Shown: positions 1 through 58,205 of the stretch, in pieces
Numbering within the stretch: position 1 is the stretch's first letter
Layout: every line of letters starts with the position of its first letter
From: Synchiropus splendidus
Lineage: Eukaryota; Chordata; Actinopteri; Syngnathiformes; Callionymidae
Direction of reading: 5' to 3'
DNA length: 64,000 nt
Assembly: GCF_027744825.2 (NCBI RefSeq)
Contig: NC_071345.1
Span: 11,130,501 to 11,194,500 of the forward strand
Notes under the pieces: model-generated
Databases searched by the model: none
The model's input: only the letters and a program-made list of their open reading frames with translations
What the model was told of the DNA's origin: nothing
Translations under genes and position numbers: made by a program

Positions 1-45754
<45,754 letters not shown>

Positions 45755-46852
45755 CTTCTACTGCTCCTCATGGAGAACGGTCTGCTGGCTGCCTGTACCA
45801 CCACCTGCAGGAGCAGAAGACACAAAGCTTGTTACTGGACACGTCGATGGCTTCCTTCTGACAGTCAGCTGATCAAGAGTTGTCAGAAGGCTGCACGTGT
45901 TTGAGGAGCACCTGAAAGGTTGACAAGACAAAGAGCAGATTTAAGCGAGCTATGAAGATGTTCTCTGTCATGTCGGCGGCATAAAGCTTCCCAGTTTTAT
46001 GAGACAGCACATCTCTATTCTGGTCTCCGGTGGAAACACAGCCGTTTAGAAATGACAGGAATCCGCCTTGAAATATCTCTGGAGGCATTTGAGAGGCAAC
46101 GCTGGGAGGACTGGCACTCACAAGGGGGATGTACTAAACCGTCTCCTGCGGTCCTGACTCAGATACCTGCGATTAACACCTGGGACACGCTTCAGTAGCA
46201 GTGTTTAATGAGCAAGCCGTATCCATCACCGCGTGACTTCATCAGGAAGCCGCCAGGGTCGCGCCAGCCTCGCTGTTTGCTTTACCAACTCGTGATATCA
46301 TATTCCTGATAACAACGTCATTTGACTGCGTAAGATGAAGCAGGCCATCTAAGTACAGTCATGAATATGGAATACGGGTTGATGAAACGGCAGAATTCAG
46401 CTCAGAACATTGAATTTCTGGCCCAGATCGTGTCACATTTGAGATGGTAGGTCGGGTTAACCACACCAAGAGACTGCTGTCTTTTCAAATGGTGAAATCT
46501 GTGAGTCGAAAAAAAACCCAAAGTTTGATGTCAAGGTATTGTTTGCAAGTGAGGGACCAGTGGGATTTCACAGACCACGCATGAGGAATGTACAAAGGAC
46601 CACTCATCTTGGTGGCGATGAAACACACCCACACACATCTGCACATGTTTTCAGCGCCAACAGACATACGACCACTACAAAGCTCACCAAATGAGGCAGC
46701 TGAGCTCCATCACTTGGAGTGACAAAGCTTCGCTCTGACTGACAACCTGACGGGGCATTGTCTAGGGACGGCGAGATGAAAGGATGGACGAGTACAGAAG
46801 AGAAACGGAGGTTGGGTGATGTCGAGATGAGGATGGTGGGCGGTGGGTGGAC

Positions 46853-46876
46853 GGCGGCGGCGGCGGCGGGGGGGTT
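46853..46876. repeat. (GGC)n run with G tract
   Basis: GGCGGCGGCGGCGGCG followed by GGGGGG. A short GC-rich simple repeat about 1.1 kb upstream of the start-codon exon. Confidence 0.9.
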
Positions 46877-47005
46877 GGACTGTTGACCTGTAAATGTTTC
46901 CAACAACCGATCTGAGCTTTAGTCATGTCTGACAGACAGCTGAACGAGTCAGTTCATGACCTCCAATTGACCCAAGTGGCTCTACACAAGGGAGCGGTAG
47001 AGAGC

Positions 47006-47018
47006 TGACCTTTGACCC
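47006..47018 (-). promoter_or_regulatory. Perfect DR1 nuclear-receptor element
   Basis: The minus strand reads GGGTCAAAGGTCA, two direct half-sites with one-base spacing, the consensus bound by HNF4, COUP-TF and RXR heterodimers. It lies 1.2 kb upstream of the grik5 start-codon exon. COUP-TFs are the plausible neuronal binders. Site seen, use inferred. Confidence 0.4.
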
Positions 47019-49503
47019 TGACAGCGGTCTGCGGGGGTGGACGTGAGTGTACATCAAAGATGCAGATGAATTGTGTTGTTAGCCGGTGCGGCCATCCAGC
47101 GTCCCCGTCTCCCGCTCTCCTCGTTTCTCCATCCAGGCATTTTAAAATTCATTTTCTTGTGTTTTCGACCCGGAGTTTGCCTTTGATGTCTAAACCTGCC
47201 GCAGCTTTGATCCGCTCTTTACATCTCACAAACAGAGCTCGCTGCTTTTCTTCTCCGTTTCTTCCCACTCTTCACAATTACTGACCCCCTGCTCCTGCCG
47301 CGTAACTTCATGTCGCTCTCTCTTTTGAGTTTGTCTCGTGTGTCAAAGCATCGGCAAGTGTTTGTGTGCCGACGCGTTTGTATTACTAATGACGTGCACC
47401 ATAGTGTGCAGATGGCGCTGATGCTCCCGTTATCCTGAAAAGGCTCTGAGTGAATAGCAACAAGGCTCCATCCCAGCCCATCTGCATGTGCAACAGTCGC
47501 ACAGGCGCGCAGTGGGTGCAATGTTTTCCCCAATTTTTCCAATCTATCAGTGTTTAAACACAGCGTGAACAAAGAGACATATTCACGACATCAGAGCGCC
47601 AAACATTCCGTCGTGCCGTCACTCTTCTGTTTGCAAAGAAAAGCTGCACACAGCAGCTGATGATCCAGGAAACAGTCTCGACTTGGGTAGACTGAGGAAA
47701 CGGGGACAATTTTTAAGAGAAGGGAAAACGCCACATGAAGGATGTAGAGGGGGGGTGAGCCATTTGACTTTCTCAATTGTCAACAACGTTACGAGGACAG
47801 TTGCAAGAAGCCCTGAAAACAATTCTATAAAAAGCGTGATAGAATTTGATATTATTTCTTATTTGGAGAAAGAAAATAAAACAACATAAAACAGTGAAAA
47901 CTGTATTTTTGTTACAAAAATATAACAAGAGTGACATCCAATCACCTGTCAATATAAGTTTGTTTATATATATATATATATATATTTATGTATTTAACTT
48001 GGCATCTATATTTTAGACCTTGAATTTGTCAATCAATTTTATGAATTATTATTGTTATTATTTACATCTTTTTTCCCCGCCTCCCTCGTGTGCGAGTTCA
48101 GTCATTGGTGTACCACAGAACCCAGTTATCTCATTAAATTCCTGGTTAGATTAGAATTTTCATTATTTTTATTTTTAGAAAAGGGTCAGACAAACGTATT
48201 CCTCATTTGAAATTGTTAATTTAAAAAAAATGGACAAAAAATTATGAATAATAATAACAATAATTTGCCGCACACTAAATGGCTAAATAATTTTGATGTG
48301 AATCAAAATACATGAGCGACACAAGCATTCACAAATAAACCCAAACTGGAGTAGCATTGTATTTTCCACTAAAATGGATTTTTGATATATTTTGCCATGA
48401 ATGAATGCAACAATGATGACAGGACTCCAGAACAGGAAGCATCAACTGGAAGTAGAAACAACATCTGTTCTCAGTCATCTAAAGGGTCGTATCTTAATGT
48501 GATCAGAAGAGATTCTTAGTAGTCATTTCAACTGTTGTTCAAGTGTCATTTGACGACATCCTGACATTCTACATGCTGACACAGTGACTCCTGACAAGTG
48601 AAGGCTGCGAGCATGCAAATAAGCAGTTGATGGTTACACAGGAATACACAGGGAAAATGCATGTTTCTACACACCTTTCAAGAGTGACAGTCAGTCTTTG
48701 AAGGCCTCATATTGTTAGTCTCTTTTGAAAGACACCTTGTACTCATGTTCTCCAACACACTTGTGGAATGGTGCCACAGATGTGTGAGAAATAAAACAGG
48801 TTCCTGACTGGCTCTATGAATGAAAACAAACCCTAACTGAACACCTCAGGTGAAATGGAGAGGGAACTTTGCAAGGATTTACTTATCATTTCTCAGTACG
48901 GATCTATTACTGCGAGCAAACCATCCCACCCGTCATTTACTTATTCACTTGCTTGGGTGTAATATTCAGGGTCTAATTTAATGGATGCCATCTTCACATC
49001 AATGAACAGGCGTATCCAATTCATGGCCAAATTCTTGAGGTTTTTCTCTGCGATTAAACTTGGTGAGTTACAGCAAATCCAATAAATGTTAGGTCTGAGT
49101 GGCCTACAACGTGAACTGTATTTTTGGTTTGGGCCATCTGCGACTGCTTCTCACATTCCTTCTAGTCTGCCTCTTACGTCGTGTTTTTAAACATCAAGTG
49201 CTTCAGTCTGGCACGGAGGGAAGACATCTGCTCGTACACAGGTCTTACGAGAAACCTCGGAAGTGGCCCAGGCAGTAGGATTTCTGCGTAGCAGGTAAAA
49301 ACACAGGTCTTTAAAAATAAACCCACGGTAGCAACGCCATCCCACTCGCTGCACATTATTCAACCCACAGTGTTTAAAAGTGTTGCTACCTGTCTATGAT
49401 GAATCTTCCAATGGCCTTTTTATCTTTAACAAGGAAATAGTGGTTCCTGTTTAGGTATTTTAGCATCACTCCCTTTTTTGCCACTATTTATACTCTCAGA
49501 TCT

Positions 49504-49943
49504 ATGGAAGAGGATGAGGGCTAGTGAAGGAAATAAAAGAATTGGCAGAATTCTGACTTTAACCTCAGAATTGAAGTCAAAATTCTGACTTCAATCTCAG
49601 AATTCTGACTTTAAACTGAGAATTCTGACTTTAATCTCAGAATTCTGACTTAATTCTCAGAATTGAAGTCAACTTTAATCTCAGAATTCTGACTTTGATC
49701 TCAGAATTCTGACTTTATTCTGAGAATTCTGACTTTCAACTGAGAATTCTGACTTTAATCTCAGAATTCTGACTTAATTCTCAGAATTGAAGTCAACTTT
49801 AATCTCAGAATTCTGACTTTGATCTCAGAATTCTGACTTTAAATTGAGAATTCTGACTTAAATCTCAGAATTCTTTAAGTCAGACTTTAAAGCCAGAAGT
49901 CTGCCAAATATTTTTTTCTTCACTGGCCCTAATCCTCTTCTGT
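49504..49943. mobile_element. TIR-bounded element with an internal 20-bp palindromic minisatellite
   Basis: Termini TATGGAAGAGGATGAGGGCT / AGTGAAGG (left) and, reversed on the right, TACAGAAGAGGATTAGGGCC / AGTGAAG form imperfect inverted repeats that extend to TTGGCAGA. Between them lie about 16 units of a 20-bp repeat (AATTCTGACTTTAATCTCAG and variants), some changed to AATTGAAGTCAACTTTAATC. A 124-bp higher-order block occurs twice. Confidence 0.8.
49547..49876. repeat. 20-bp tandem repeat array with EcoRI palindromes
   Basis: The unit is AATTCTGACTTTAATCTCAG. Joined units create TCAGAATTCTGA, a 12-bp perfect palindrome with a central GAATTC; about a dozen GAATTC sites occur in 330 bp. Higher-order period 124 bp. 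Confidence 0.92.
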
Positions 49944-52239
49944 ACACATCAGAGTGTATACATATAATTTAGATTATTTGGTAACACTTAAGATTGGGGA
50001 TCACATTAATTTCTAATACAGTAACTATTTGTTTATTTACTGAGAATACTTGGTAAGTATGGTGTGAACTTTTGGTGAGTATTCCAGGGTAAAATCGAGT
50101 CTAAACAAGACACTAAACAATACTTTATAATATAATAATAATAATTCACATGGATAAGTAGTATATTTTGAGTAATAAATGTTCCCTCATAATAAGTGTC
50201 ACATTAAAGAGCAGTTATTCCTGTCGCTCTGTGTGTCAGGCTAATGTACAAGCAGGTATTCTTCTCATGTGTTCTGTCTTCCAGTGTTATGTTTGTGTTC
50301 CCGTGTCGCCTCTGTTTGTATTGTCAGTGCCGAGGTGTCCTGCGGGAGAACGTGTCTCTTTTCGTCTTCCCCTTTCAGCTAATCAAGTGTCGCCTCACTT
50401 GTCTTTCAGTCTGTCCTCAAGACAACGCCGTCGCATATAAATGCTAATGTGGCCTTGTATGTGGAAATATATGGTTTCACAATGGCTCTCAATTTGATCA
50501 AACCAGGCTCCTCACTACGTCTTCTTTGGTCGCCCTGAAGAACCTTGTCAGTCGGTCGGAGGGACTGCACCTCACCGCTGGAGCGTCGCAGGCCATGTCA
50601 GGATACACAGCGCTCCATTTTCTAGGTTGTTACCACTTGATTCCACTGGCTTCCCACACCAGTGACTTCTTACTCAATTTAGTCCTCAGCAAGGCGCGTG
50701 TGCATCTGCAGCCAGTGTGTATGGGGGAAAATGCTTACTTTGTGTGAGTGTGATGGCGTATTGATCGCAGCCAGCTGAAGTGGCGGGCCCTCAGGTGCAG
50801 TCGATCAAACCAATGGGGAACCTATCATGGCAGCGCTGCATTCCACTGCCGCCATATGATTGGCTATTACCCAGAAGCAGATTGCCGTGATGACGAATAC
50901 GGCCCAAACTGGAACTACGCCTTCATCAATGACGGGGTGGAACCGGCGATATTTTACTGTTATTGAGGGCTATTGACAGTTCGGACGGCGTCCGTACTCT
51001 AAGGATTAGAAGGGCAGAGGGGGGGAGGGACAGGCGGTGATGCAACACTGTGATAGAAGTGAGTGGAATGAGTGGGGAAGAAAGCAGAGCAAAGGGAATA
51101 GGCAGAAGGACGAACGGGGAATAAGGGAGAAAATTGAATACAGAGAGAAGAGATTGGAAAGTGTTACAACAGAATGAAGGTGCGGGATGGAGATGGAAGC
51201 ACGACGGAGTGAGTGCATTTGTTTAGGAGGACAAAGAAGAGTGTGAAAACCTTTATGCTTAGGCTTTAAGGCGCACGGAACGCTGCCAAGAACCGCACAC
51301 AGTTTCTGTAACAGTCACAGTAAAGTGTTTATGAGCTACATTGGTTAAAAAACAACCATTGATAGACTGCAATTCTTCAATGACTTGGTCGAACTGGAGC
51401 CTTTCTTCCGCTTGAATCATTTGGATTTTGACCGTCAATAAATAATTCCAGTCCTTGATCATTTCAGTCGTGCTCTTTTCAGTGGCTGGGTTTAGACGAC
51501 TGTATAATCGACGCTTTCAATGACACAAATATTTCTCAAATAAAATAGAAAAATCATTAAAAAAACATCATCAACTTCCACCATTAGAATCATTCATAAA
51601 TTCTTAGTCAGAGCCAAGGCTCTTGTTAGCTGGTTACCTGAGGAAGTCCTGCGTCTCTCCACCACTCTTCTCATAGTGTCTCCCTCTCCTGGAATTTTCT
51701 GGCTCACTAACCGTCCAGTTGGATAAGCAGATGTGTCTACTGTTTATTCACCATCCTTAATTCCTCTCGCCAAGGCGTTTATGGCCGTCGTGGGACCAGT
51801 GCTGACCAACTGCTCTGTGCTTGCCATGGAAGCCAAAAAGAAGAGCACAGCTCCAGCCTGAAAGGTGGATTTTAGAAGACGGAGGACTAAAAATATTGAT
51901 TTTTTTTTTTACATTTCCTTATAATGAAATGAAGAAACTTTTCTATGTTTGTGGTGATGAAATTACACTTTAAAACGCACAGAAAATGTTGTTTTGTTGT
52001 GTTTTATTTAACGATTCTCAATGTGTCTCATACATTTCAAAATCTTCTCTCAAATCTGATGTACTTTAAGGGACAAGAAATACTCCTAAAATAGCCAAAG
52101 GCAAAGACATACAATTAAGAAACATAAGCAAACAAGAAAGTTATCTTTCAGTTGCATCATAATGAACAAAAAAAAACAATGCAAAGCAAGACAAAAATGT
52201 CAGAGACAATAACAATGTCAGCTTTATACTTTTAGTCTG

Positions 52240-52316
52240 ACTCCAGGACGGCCACATAAATACAGTCAAATGGCCACATTAGGCCCCCGGGCCACACTTT
52301 GCCTAGGTCTGCTCTC
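52240..52316 (-). mobile_element. hAT-like element terminus
   Basis: The minus strand reads CAGACCTAGGCAAAGTGTGG / CCCGGGGGCC, closely matching the CAGACCTGGGCAAAGTGCGGCC-type hAT ends. The remainder of the element is not delimited. Confidence 0.55.
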
Positions 52317-54334
52317 AAGCAACATTTTATTTATCATTTTAAATATAAAATCATAAGCATTTACTCACTCCAACATGTTACCCATAAAATATTTATCCTT
52401 ATAGTTTGAGGGAAGTTTATAGTTTGTCCATCACATTGCTTGTAGGTGGAGGGGAGGAAGCGCCCCTTCAGCACAGCCTCTCTACCAATTCAAAATTGGT
52501 CACATGGCACCAGGAATTCACCCTGTCACCACCCTAGAATCTGCTGCCCGAGTGGCACTGTTCTGGGCCCAGGTTTTTCATCTTATTTCTGATAATAATT
52601 CACACTCTTTCATAAGACAGAGCACTGTCCTTTTGTTCTCTGTGTTGCATTGTATGTAGTGCATTGACTGTGAAAGTGTTTTACAGTCAGAGAAAAGACC
52701 AAGAGCTGCTGTCGACCAATGACCCTCCACACTGACCTCATCACGCGCACCTCATGATTAATCCATCCCACCAGCGCACAGACGCTCTTTTGAACAGAGA
52801 AACAACCCCTCGTCCAAATTTGATCTCTAACACAAATATTTATTTTGATGGAGCTGCGAACGCGGCGCTGCTAAAAGGTTCTGACACGGCAGACGAAAAG
52901 CGAATAGCAGAAATGCTTTCAGGTGGCAACATAAATTAAAAATAAGTTGGTGAGACTGCAGGGAGAAACACTTTAGATCCACTGACAAGCAGCGTATACG
53001 CGCAGACAATCAGACACGTGGGTGTTCCGACGAGTCAAAGACGCGCAAGTGTCAAACGCAATATTTGACAAAAGTTACATTTTAAAAAAAGCAGGATTTA
53101 ATGTGTTCCTGTCAGTCAATGTCAAAGCATTTAACCACAATTTGAGATGCAATTGTTCAGATTCCGCACTGAAACGGAGTGTTTGTTTTGCCGCCTGTTT
53201 GTCCCCGTTTATCTCTGCACATTATCTCCAGTGACTCATCAGAGCTCAGTTCTTAGAAACGCAATCTTTCCAACCATCAGCCTGGTGAGCATCTTATGAC
53301 ATTGATCTGCGCGCTTCCAAGCGGCCTGGCATGTCTTATCTCATTGGAATCCTGAAACTTCACTTTACACTCCGATAACTCTGAGGCCATGTGACTTATC
53401 AGACACACGTCATGTGACTGGAAGAGTCACAGAAAGGAGTATAGACAGCAGGATTCTTCTGCTGTTCACTCCGCAGTCTGCTTTTTCATAGCTCTTATCG
53501 TCCATTCAATCTGGGCTCTGTTTGTTTGTGACAGTTTCTCTTCCTTTTCTCTCTGTAAGCCATTGTGAGCAGAATGATCAGACGTGAACAGAAACATACT
53601 TGATAGTCTTTCATTTGGATTTGCTTTTAACTGGAGCATGAAGGAGTTTTCCATCTTTAATGAAGGGATTTTTTTTTTTTTTGCTTTGTGATTAACGGTC
53701 GAGTGTTTCGTTTATTTCAAGCTTTTCTGCCTCTCAGGAACGAAGAACAAAAACGTGACAGCAACATGTGGGGCATAATATTCCAAAGTCTGAACTAATT
53801 CTGATTTGATTAGCCTTATCATTTTTTTTTTTACCACATCAAATCCATCCATCTGTTCGGTGATCGTCGGCCATATGCAGTTTAGATTTCTTTCTTAAAA
53901 AGGAATTTGCCCTTCAAGCTCGGATCAGACGCGCACTTTGCTACAAAACAGATGGTTTAAATTCACATAGAATTAAAATGCATTTTTTATTGCGAAACCA
54001 TAGCTACGATGTGACATTTACAATGTGCTGTGTGTATGTAATGTTGGGAGCTCCTCCAGCTTTGTTTGGGAAAATACAAGCATAAAAACAAACATTTCGA
54101 CTTCTCACCAGATGCAGTGGGAGCTTAACCAGATTTTTTTTTTTGCAATATCACACTCAATACTTGAAATTAAATGTAAAATATGCTTAACCGTCCTCCA
54201 AATTGACAGAGCTTTACCTTCTGGCTCAGCTCTTAGTGAGAGACTATTTGTATTAATCTCAGATGATCCAATGAGCTCCTGCACTGCTGGCATTAATCTA
54301 CTCGAGGCACTCATCCATCACTGGGTCTCACTTT

Positions 54335-54400
54335 TATTCTGGAGCTGGTGCCCATCCCAGGGACAGAAGGCCGGTTGCCAGTCAGTCACAAAGCACACAC
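54335..54400 (-). repeat. Small piece of the teleost dispersed repeat
   Basis: GGAGCTGGTGCCCATCCCAG and CCGGTTGCCAGTCAGTCAC correspond to the part of the repeat that adjoins the block seen at 22916-23090. Weakly conserved. Confidence 0.4.
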
Positions 54401-55047
54401 ACGCACACGTTTGTACTTTGGTTTCTCATTGACATATTGCTTTCCCCAGCCTCACCTATACCTAACCTTCCAAAACAAACGGCAGACCCCAACCACCTCA
54501 ACTAAAACCCATTTAGAATGACCAACATATTTCATGAAATTCAGGCTTAACCTTTTGAGCTTCAGCCAAACGGTGCCCACAAGGTTTTTTTTTTTTCCAA
54601 GAATTGGTCCTCACAAGGCAAGATCAACAAGTACACAAACACACATGCACGCACACACAGAAAGAAGATGGAACACGATCGGTAAATGCGTAAATTCGAG
54701 ACATTTCCATCCAATGTTGACGCAGATCTCGGGCTGTGGCCTTGCTTGTTGACTCATGTGTTTCAATGTACACAATGTTTCTGTTCTTGCTGCATTTCCT
54801 GACCTTCAAAGTGAATGGCTGGACTGAGGTGGAGCAGTGGTGACAATACTGGTGATGCCAATCGATATAGAGTGGATAATACTTTATGTGTGAGCCAACT
54901 TTTGAGCACTGTCACTCAAGATCGCACTCAAACGAGGGGATATTTTTTATTCAAAGAGCTGAAATTGTATTCCTCCAGCAGGACAATTACTCTTTGTTTT
55001 TCACGTGAAGCCAAAGTCTGGAAGATGATCGACAGTAGAACATACTG

Positions 55048-55222
55048 TAGGTCTTCAACTCAGTCCTCAAAGAGCTGGTGCGGTGCAGGTTTTTGTTCCA
55101 ACCAGTCAAGCAGACATAACTTAATGGATCAGCTGAATCAAGCAGCACCAGACAGACGACTATTACAGTGTTTAGACAGATCCTGGTTGAGTCAATAACC
55201 AGCACCACCCTAGACCTTTGAG
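55048..55222. mobile_element. Possible hAT-type MITE fragment
   Basis: GTCTTCAACTCAGTCCTCAA, GGTGCAGGTTTTTGTTCCAA and GATCAGCTGAATCA resemble an abundant fish element whose copies read like TCCTCGAGGGCTGGTGTCCTGCAGG. The termini are not clear. Confidence 0.4.
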
Positions 55223-55929
55223 AACCCAGTGGAAAGACAAATGTGTTGCAGTTTGGCATGGTGAAATCCACCTTATTTTTCTACAGAAAAGAGTGTGTTT
55301 TTCATTTCATTTTTCACCAAGAGAGTTTGTCTCCACTCTGCAAATGTGTACAAATGGATTCTTGGAACCCGTTGCGATCGTTGATAGTAAAACACGCTTC
55401 AAGTCGATCGCATTCTGAAGAGGTAATAATGCATATTAACCCTCATCATATTCCCCAGTAAAGAGCATGCACAGCTCCGCGAACAAGAAACTGCAGGAAG
55501 ATATCAATAAAACTAAACAAAAGAAAAGCTCTGTCAATACCTGCTGGATTTAAACATTCCCATGTCTGTGCAATAAAGTGATCTAACAAAAAAGATTTTC
55601 GAATTCCCGTCCTCTTCAGTATCGTCCTATTGAGGAAACTATTGAGAGATTTTGAATGTACTCTCCAAAGCAGCCAGTGTCTTTCCAGGACTGATGAAAT
55701 GTTTTCACATTCACACATTCAATGAACCATGGTTCCCTTCTCAACATGACTGCTATTATTGTCATTGGATTTTTTAAACGGTCTGGCTTGTTAGTGAATT
55801 ACATTCTAAAAGCTTGAGATGACTATTGATTGTCTTTTGGGAGGCCTTTTAAAGGCCTCTCAACGATAGCTAGCAACCAGAGAAATCCATAGCAACATCG
55901 TGGAAGTTCTACTCTTTGGTTCTGAATCG

Positions 55930-56310
55930 AGCTTTACAGTGAGTTGACCGCGCACCTGCCGCCCTTGAACGCCAGCGTGACTTGTATCCCACCACCAGGT
56001 TTTCCCTCATTACGAAGGTTCTTCTCACACCGCGGTTGGATGCAGCGGAGTGAAGTGCGGCTGGAGTGTGAGAAGCAGATGCACTCAGAAAGAGAAGCGT
56101 AGCAACACTGTTGCCATGTTTAATTAGCGATGACTGCACGTGCGCGCTCGCCAGAGCTGTTCTCATCCGAGTTCATGGAGCAGTGAGGTGTCAGTCAATG
56201 AGGCGCTGGAGCAGCAAGATGGCCGAGTGAGTCCTGACTCGTCTGAGCTGCAGAAAATCGCTGCTTCTATCTCCCGGTGCTGACGTCGTGTCGCCCTGGT
56301 GAAAGTCGCT
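55930..56310. promoter_or_regulatory. CpG-rich patch, candidate promoter
   Basis: CpG density is clearly above the surrounding sequence. Motifs include CACGTGCGCGCTCG at 56138 (NRF1/E-box-like), CAAGATGGCC at 56216 (YY1-like) and TGACGTCG at 56281 (CRE-like). It is the most promoter-like stretch upstream of grik5, but no transcript evidence exists. It could serve an untranslated first exon of grik5, a divergent gene on the plus strand, or both. Confidence 0.35.
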
Positions 56311-57214
56311 CCACTTTCTGGCAGCATGGAGATAGACACAAAAGCAAGTGTGTGGATGTGAGTTCAAGCTTGTGTGTGTCTGGACAGTCCACGCTCAGGA
56401 AGAGCAGCAGACGTCCAGGTTACAGCAGACACTGAGTGTTTATTTCACCTGAATCAGGCTGAACACATGGTGTCGATGGATCGCACCCTGCTTCAGTGAA
56501 TATTTCAACATATTTATATGCAACTTTAAGCCCCTCACTCTGTTATCTAGTTCACCTCCAATATCATATCCCAGATTAAGGTTTGCCCCGGAGTCGTGTC
56601 ATCAGAGAAAAATAATAATACACCACGGAAATCCGACCTGGCGGCACTTTGAGTTGCCGATTATTCTAATTTAAAGCAGCAAGGTCAACTTTTATGATGA
56701 GGTTAGAAGCTCTCCGGATTGATGTGGCTGTAAACTGCAGTAATTCAAGATCAGGACACAAATGAACCATAAAAACTTACGACAAGAAGTATCTCAAAAT
56801 GTGCTTCAGCGGATTCGGCTGTTATCCATCCGATGAATGGGTGAACTTTATAGTGCATGCCGCCCTTCACTTGGGCCGGTAGGCTCCTACAGCGCCCCCT
56901 AGCAACTACAGCAGACCATCCCTTTCTCTGGCACACTAGTGTGTCTCAATGCTCGAAGCTCAATTGTTTTGTTTTTACATTTTCTGTCCATAACAGCAAA
57001 GACATTTGGCATATTATTATGATCATAAACATTGTGTTTGTAAACACACACCTGGACTATAACCATATAACAGTCAATGATGAAGCATTGTTCAAATTAA
57101 ACCATCTGCCTCCTTTCTTGAAACTCTTCTTAAAATCAAACTACACAAAAAGAACGTTTTTCGTGGTCACATGACGTTGGCGTGCCCTGACGTCCCATTC
57201 AATGGATTGACAAC

Positions 57215-57680
57215 AACAACATGTTCTGTCTGTGTGCTGCATTCATGTCGTCCATATTCCTCCATGTTTCCAAACCGACCAAACAGAGCAGTACCACTGG
57301 AAACCATGGGGGGCAGTGTTGCTGTTACTACCCGATACATAGCTTAATGAGACACGAAGAAGACATAACAATGGCGGAAATTCTCCGTCCTCCAGATGTG
57401 AGATATCTATTGGCCTCACCGACCATCGCCTCCTATGACAGAGCCTCCATTTTTCTCTAGTGCAAGAAGTACATCACCAATACTTCTTCAACAGTCGGAT
57501 CACGTTGGTTTTGGAGTTTGTCGTCATAAACTTATGACTGTGGGCTGCTCCATCTGGTGGATATATTGGTGAACAGCAATACCAACGCCAAGAACACATG
57601 GAAGCATGTGATCAGTGTCCATAACATTGTTTGAGACGGACAGGTACATTTTGGAACGTGAATGGAAAATAAATGGGCTT
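57215..57680 (+). mobile_element. Harbinger-type MITE, copy 3
   Basis: Internal blocks GAAATTCTCCGTCCTCCAG, CTAGTGCAAGAAGTACATCA and GGGCTGCTCCATCTGGTGGA match copies 1 and 2. The right end is AAATAAATGGGCTT at 57680, preceded by about 25 bp not found in copy 1. The left terminus is eroded. Confidence 0.7.
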
Positions 57681-57869
57681 ATGCACATGACTGTAGTGAT
57701 AGTGTGCGTCTTTTTCCAACCCAAACCAGTAACAACACAGAGAATTTGTTTGTCACGTTTTCCATTCATCCCTCAATTTACTGGACATATTTTCAACAGA
57801 CCAGGTGAGTGTTTGGTGACCTCATGCTCTTGTTTCTGCCTATTGCTTTTTTGCTCCAAGAGACAGGGA

Positions 57870-58205
57870 TGAGGTGCCTCCAACTCAATCTCCTGCTTCC
57901 CAGTCAGCATAGAATAGCAGAATAGTCCAGGCTGTCTTGTTCAGAGTGGAGTAGCACCAGCTCAGTTGAAAGACAAAGCTCAAGGTGAGGCCATGTTTGA
58001 GAGGTCTGGCCATCCAGGAGAGGCTCAAACCAGAGCTCCTCCTCAAGAGAGAGCATTTGTCGACTCAGCATTCTACTCAAACCGTCCCCCCCCCCCCAAG
58101 AGCTGGAGAGATCACTCTCGGTTGCCCGCGTCCCCCGCAGCATTCGCCTCTTTAGTCTGCTGCCCCAACCGCTTGAGCGGAGATTGGATGGATAGAGATT
58201 GTTTT
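57870..58205 (+). pseudogene. Rex3/RTE-like LINE 3'-end relic
   Basis: CATCCAGGAGAGGCTCAAAC, CAGAGCTCCTCCTCAAGAG and the tail CTGCTGCCCCAACCGCTTGA / GCGGAGATTGGATGGATAG match, in worn form, the 3' end of fish RTE-type LINEs (GGGAGAGGCTCAGAGTAGAG ... CTGCTGCCCCCGCGACC ... GGATGGATGG). There is no intact frame; the 90-codon ORF here is a by-product. Confidence 0.55.

Larger units (their letters stand above)
45805..49503. other. Upstream noncoding region, proximal part
   Basis: No coding exon is recognised. It contains a GGC-repeat patch at 46853-46876, a perfect DR1 site at 47006-47018, a short TA run near 47965-47984 and AT-rich sequence at 47820-48300. The untranslated first exon of grik5 may lie here or further right. 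Confidence 0.6.
49944..55900. other. Upstream noncoding region, middle part
   Basis: No coding exon is recognised. It holds a purine-rich run at 51005-51130, an hAT-like terminus at about 52240-52316, a dispersed-repeat piece at about 54335-54400 and a possible hAT-type fragment at about 55048-55222. Short ORFs look random. Confidence 0.6.

Noticed and set aside
49547..49876. Possible CRISPR-like array (20-bp repeats)
   Set aside because: Units are directly abutting variants without unique spacers, in a vertebrate genome; it is a minisatellite.
50168..50747. Overlapping ORFs of 67-90 residues
   Set aside because: No homology recognised, no splice-consistent exon structure; treated as chance ORFs.
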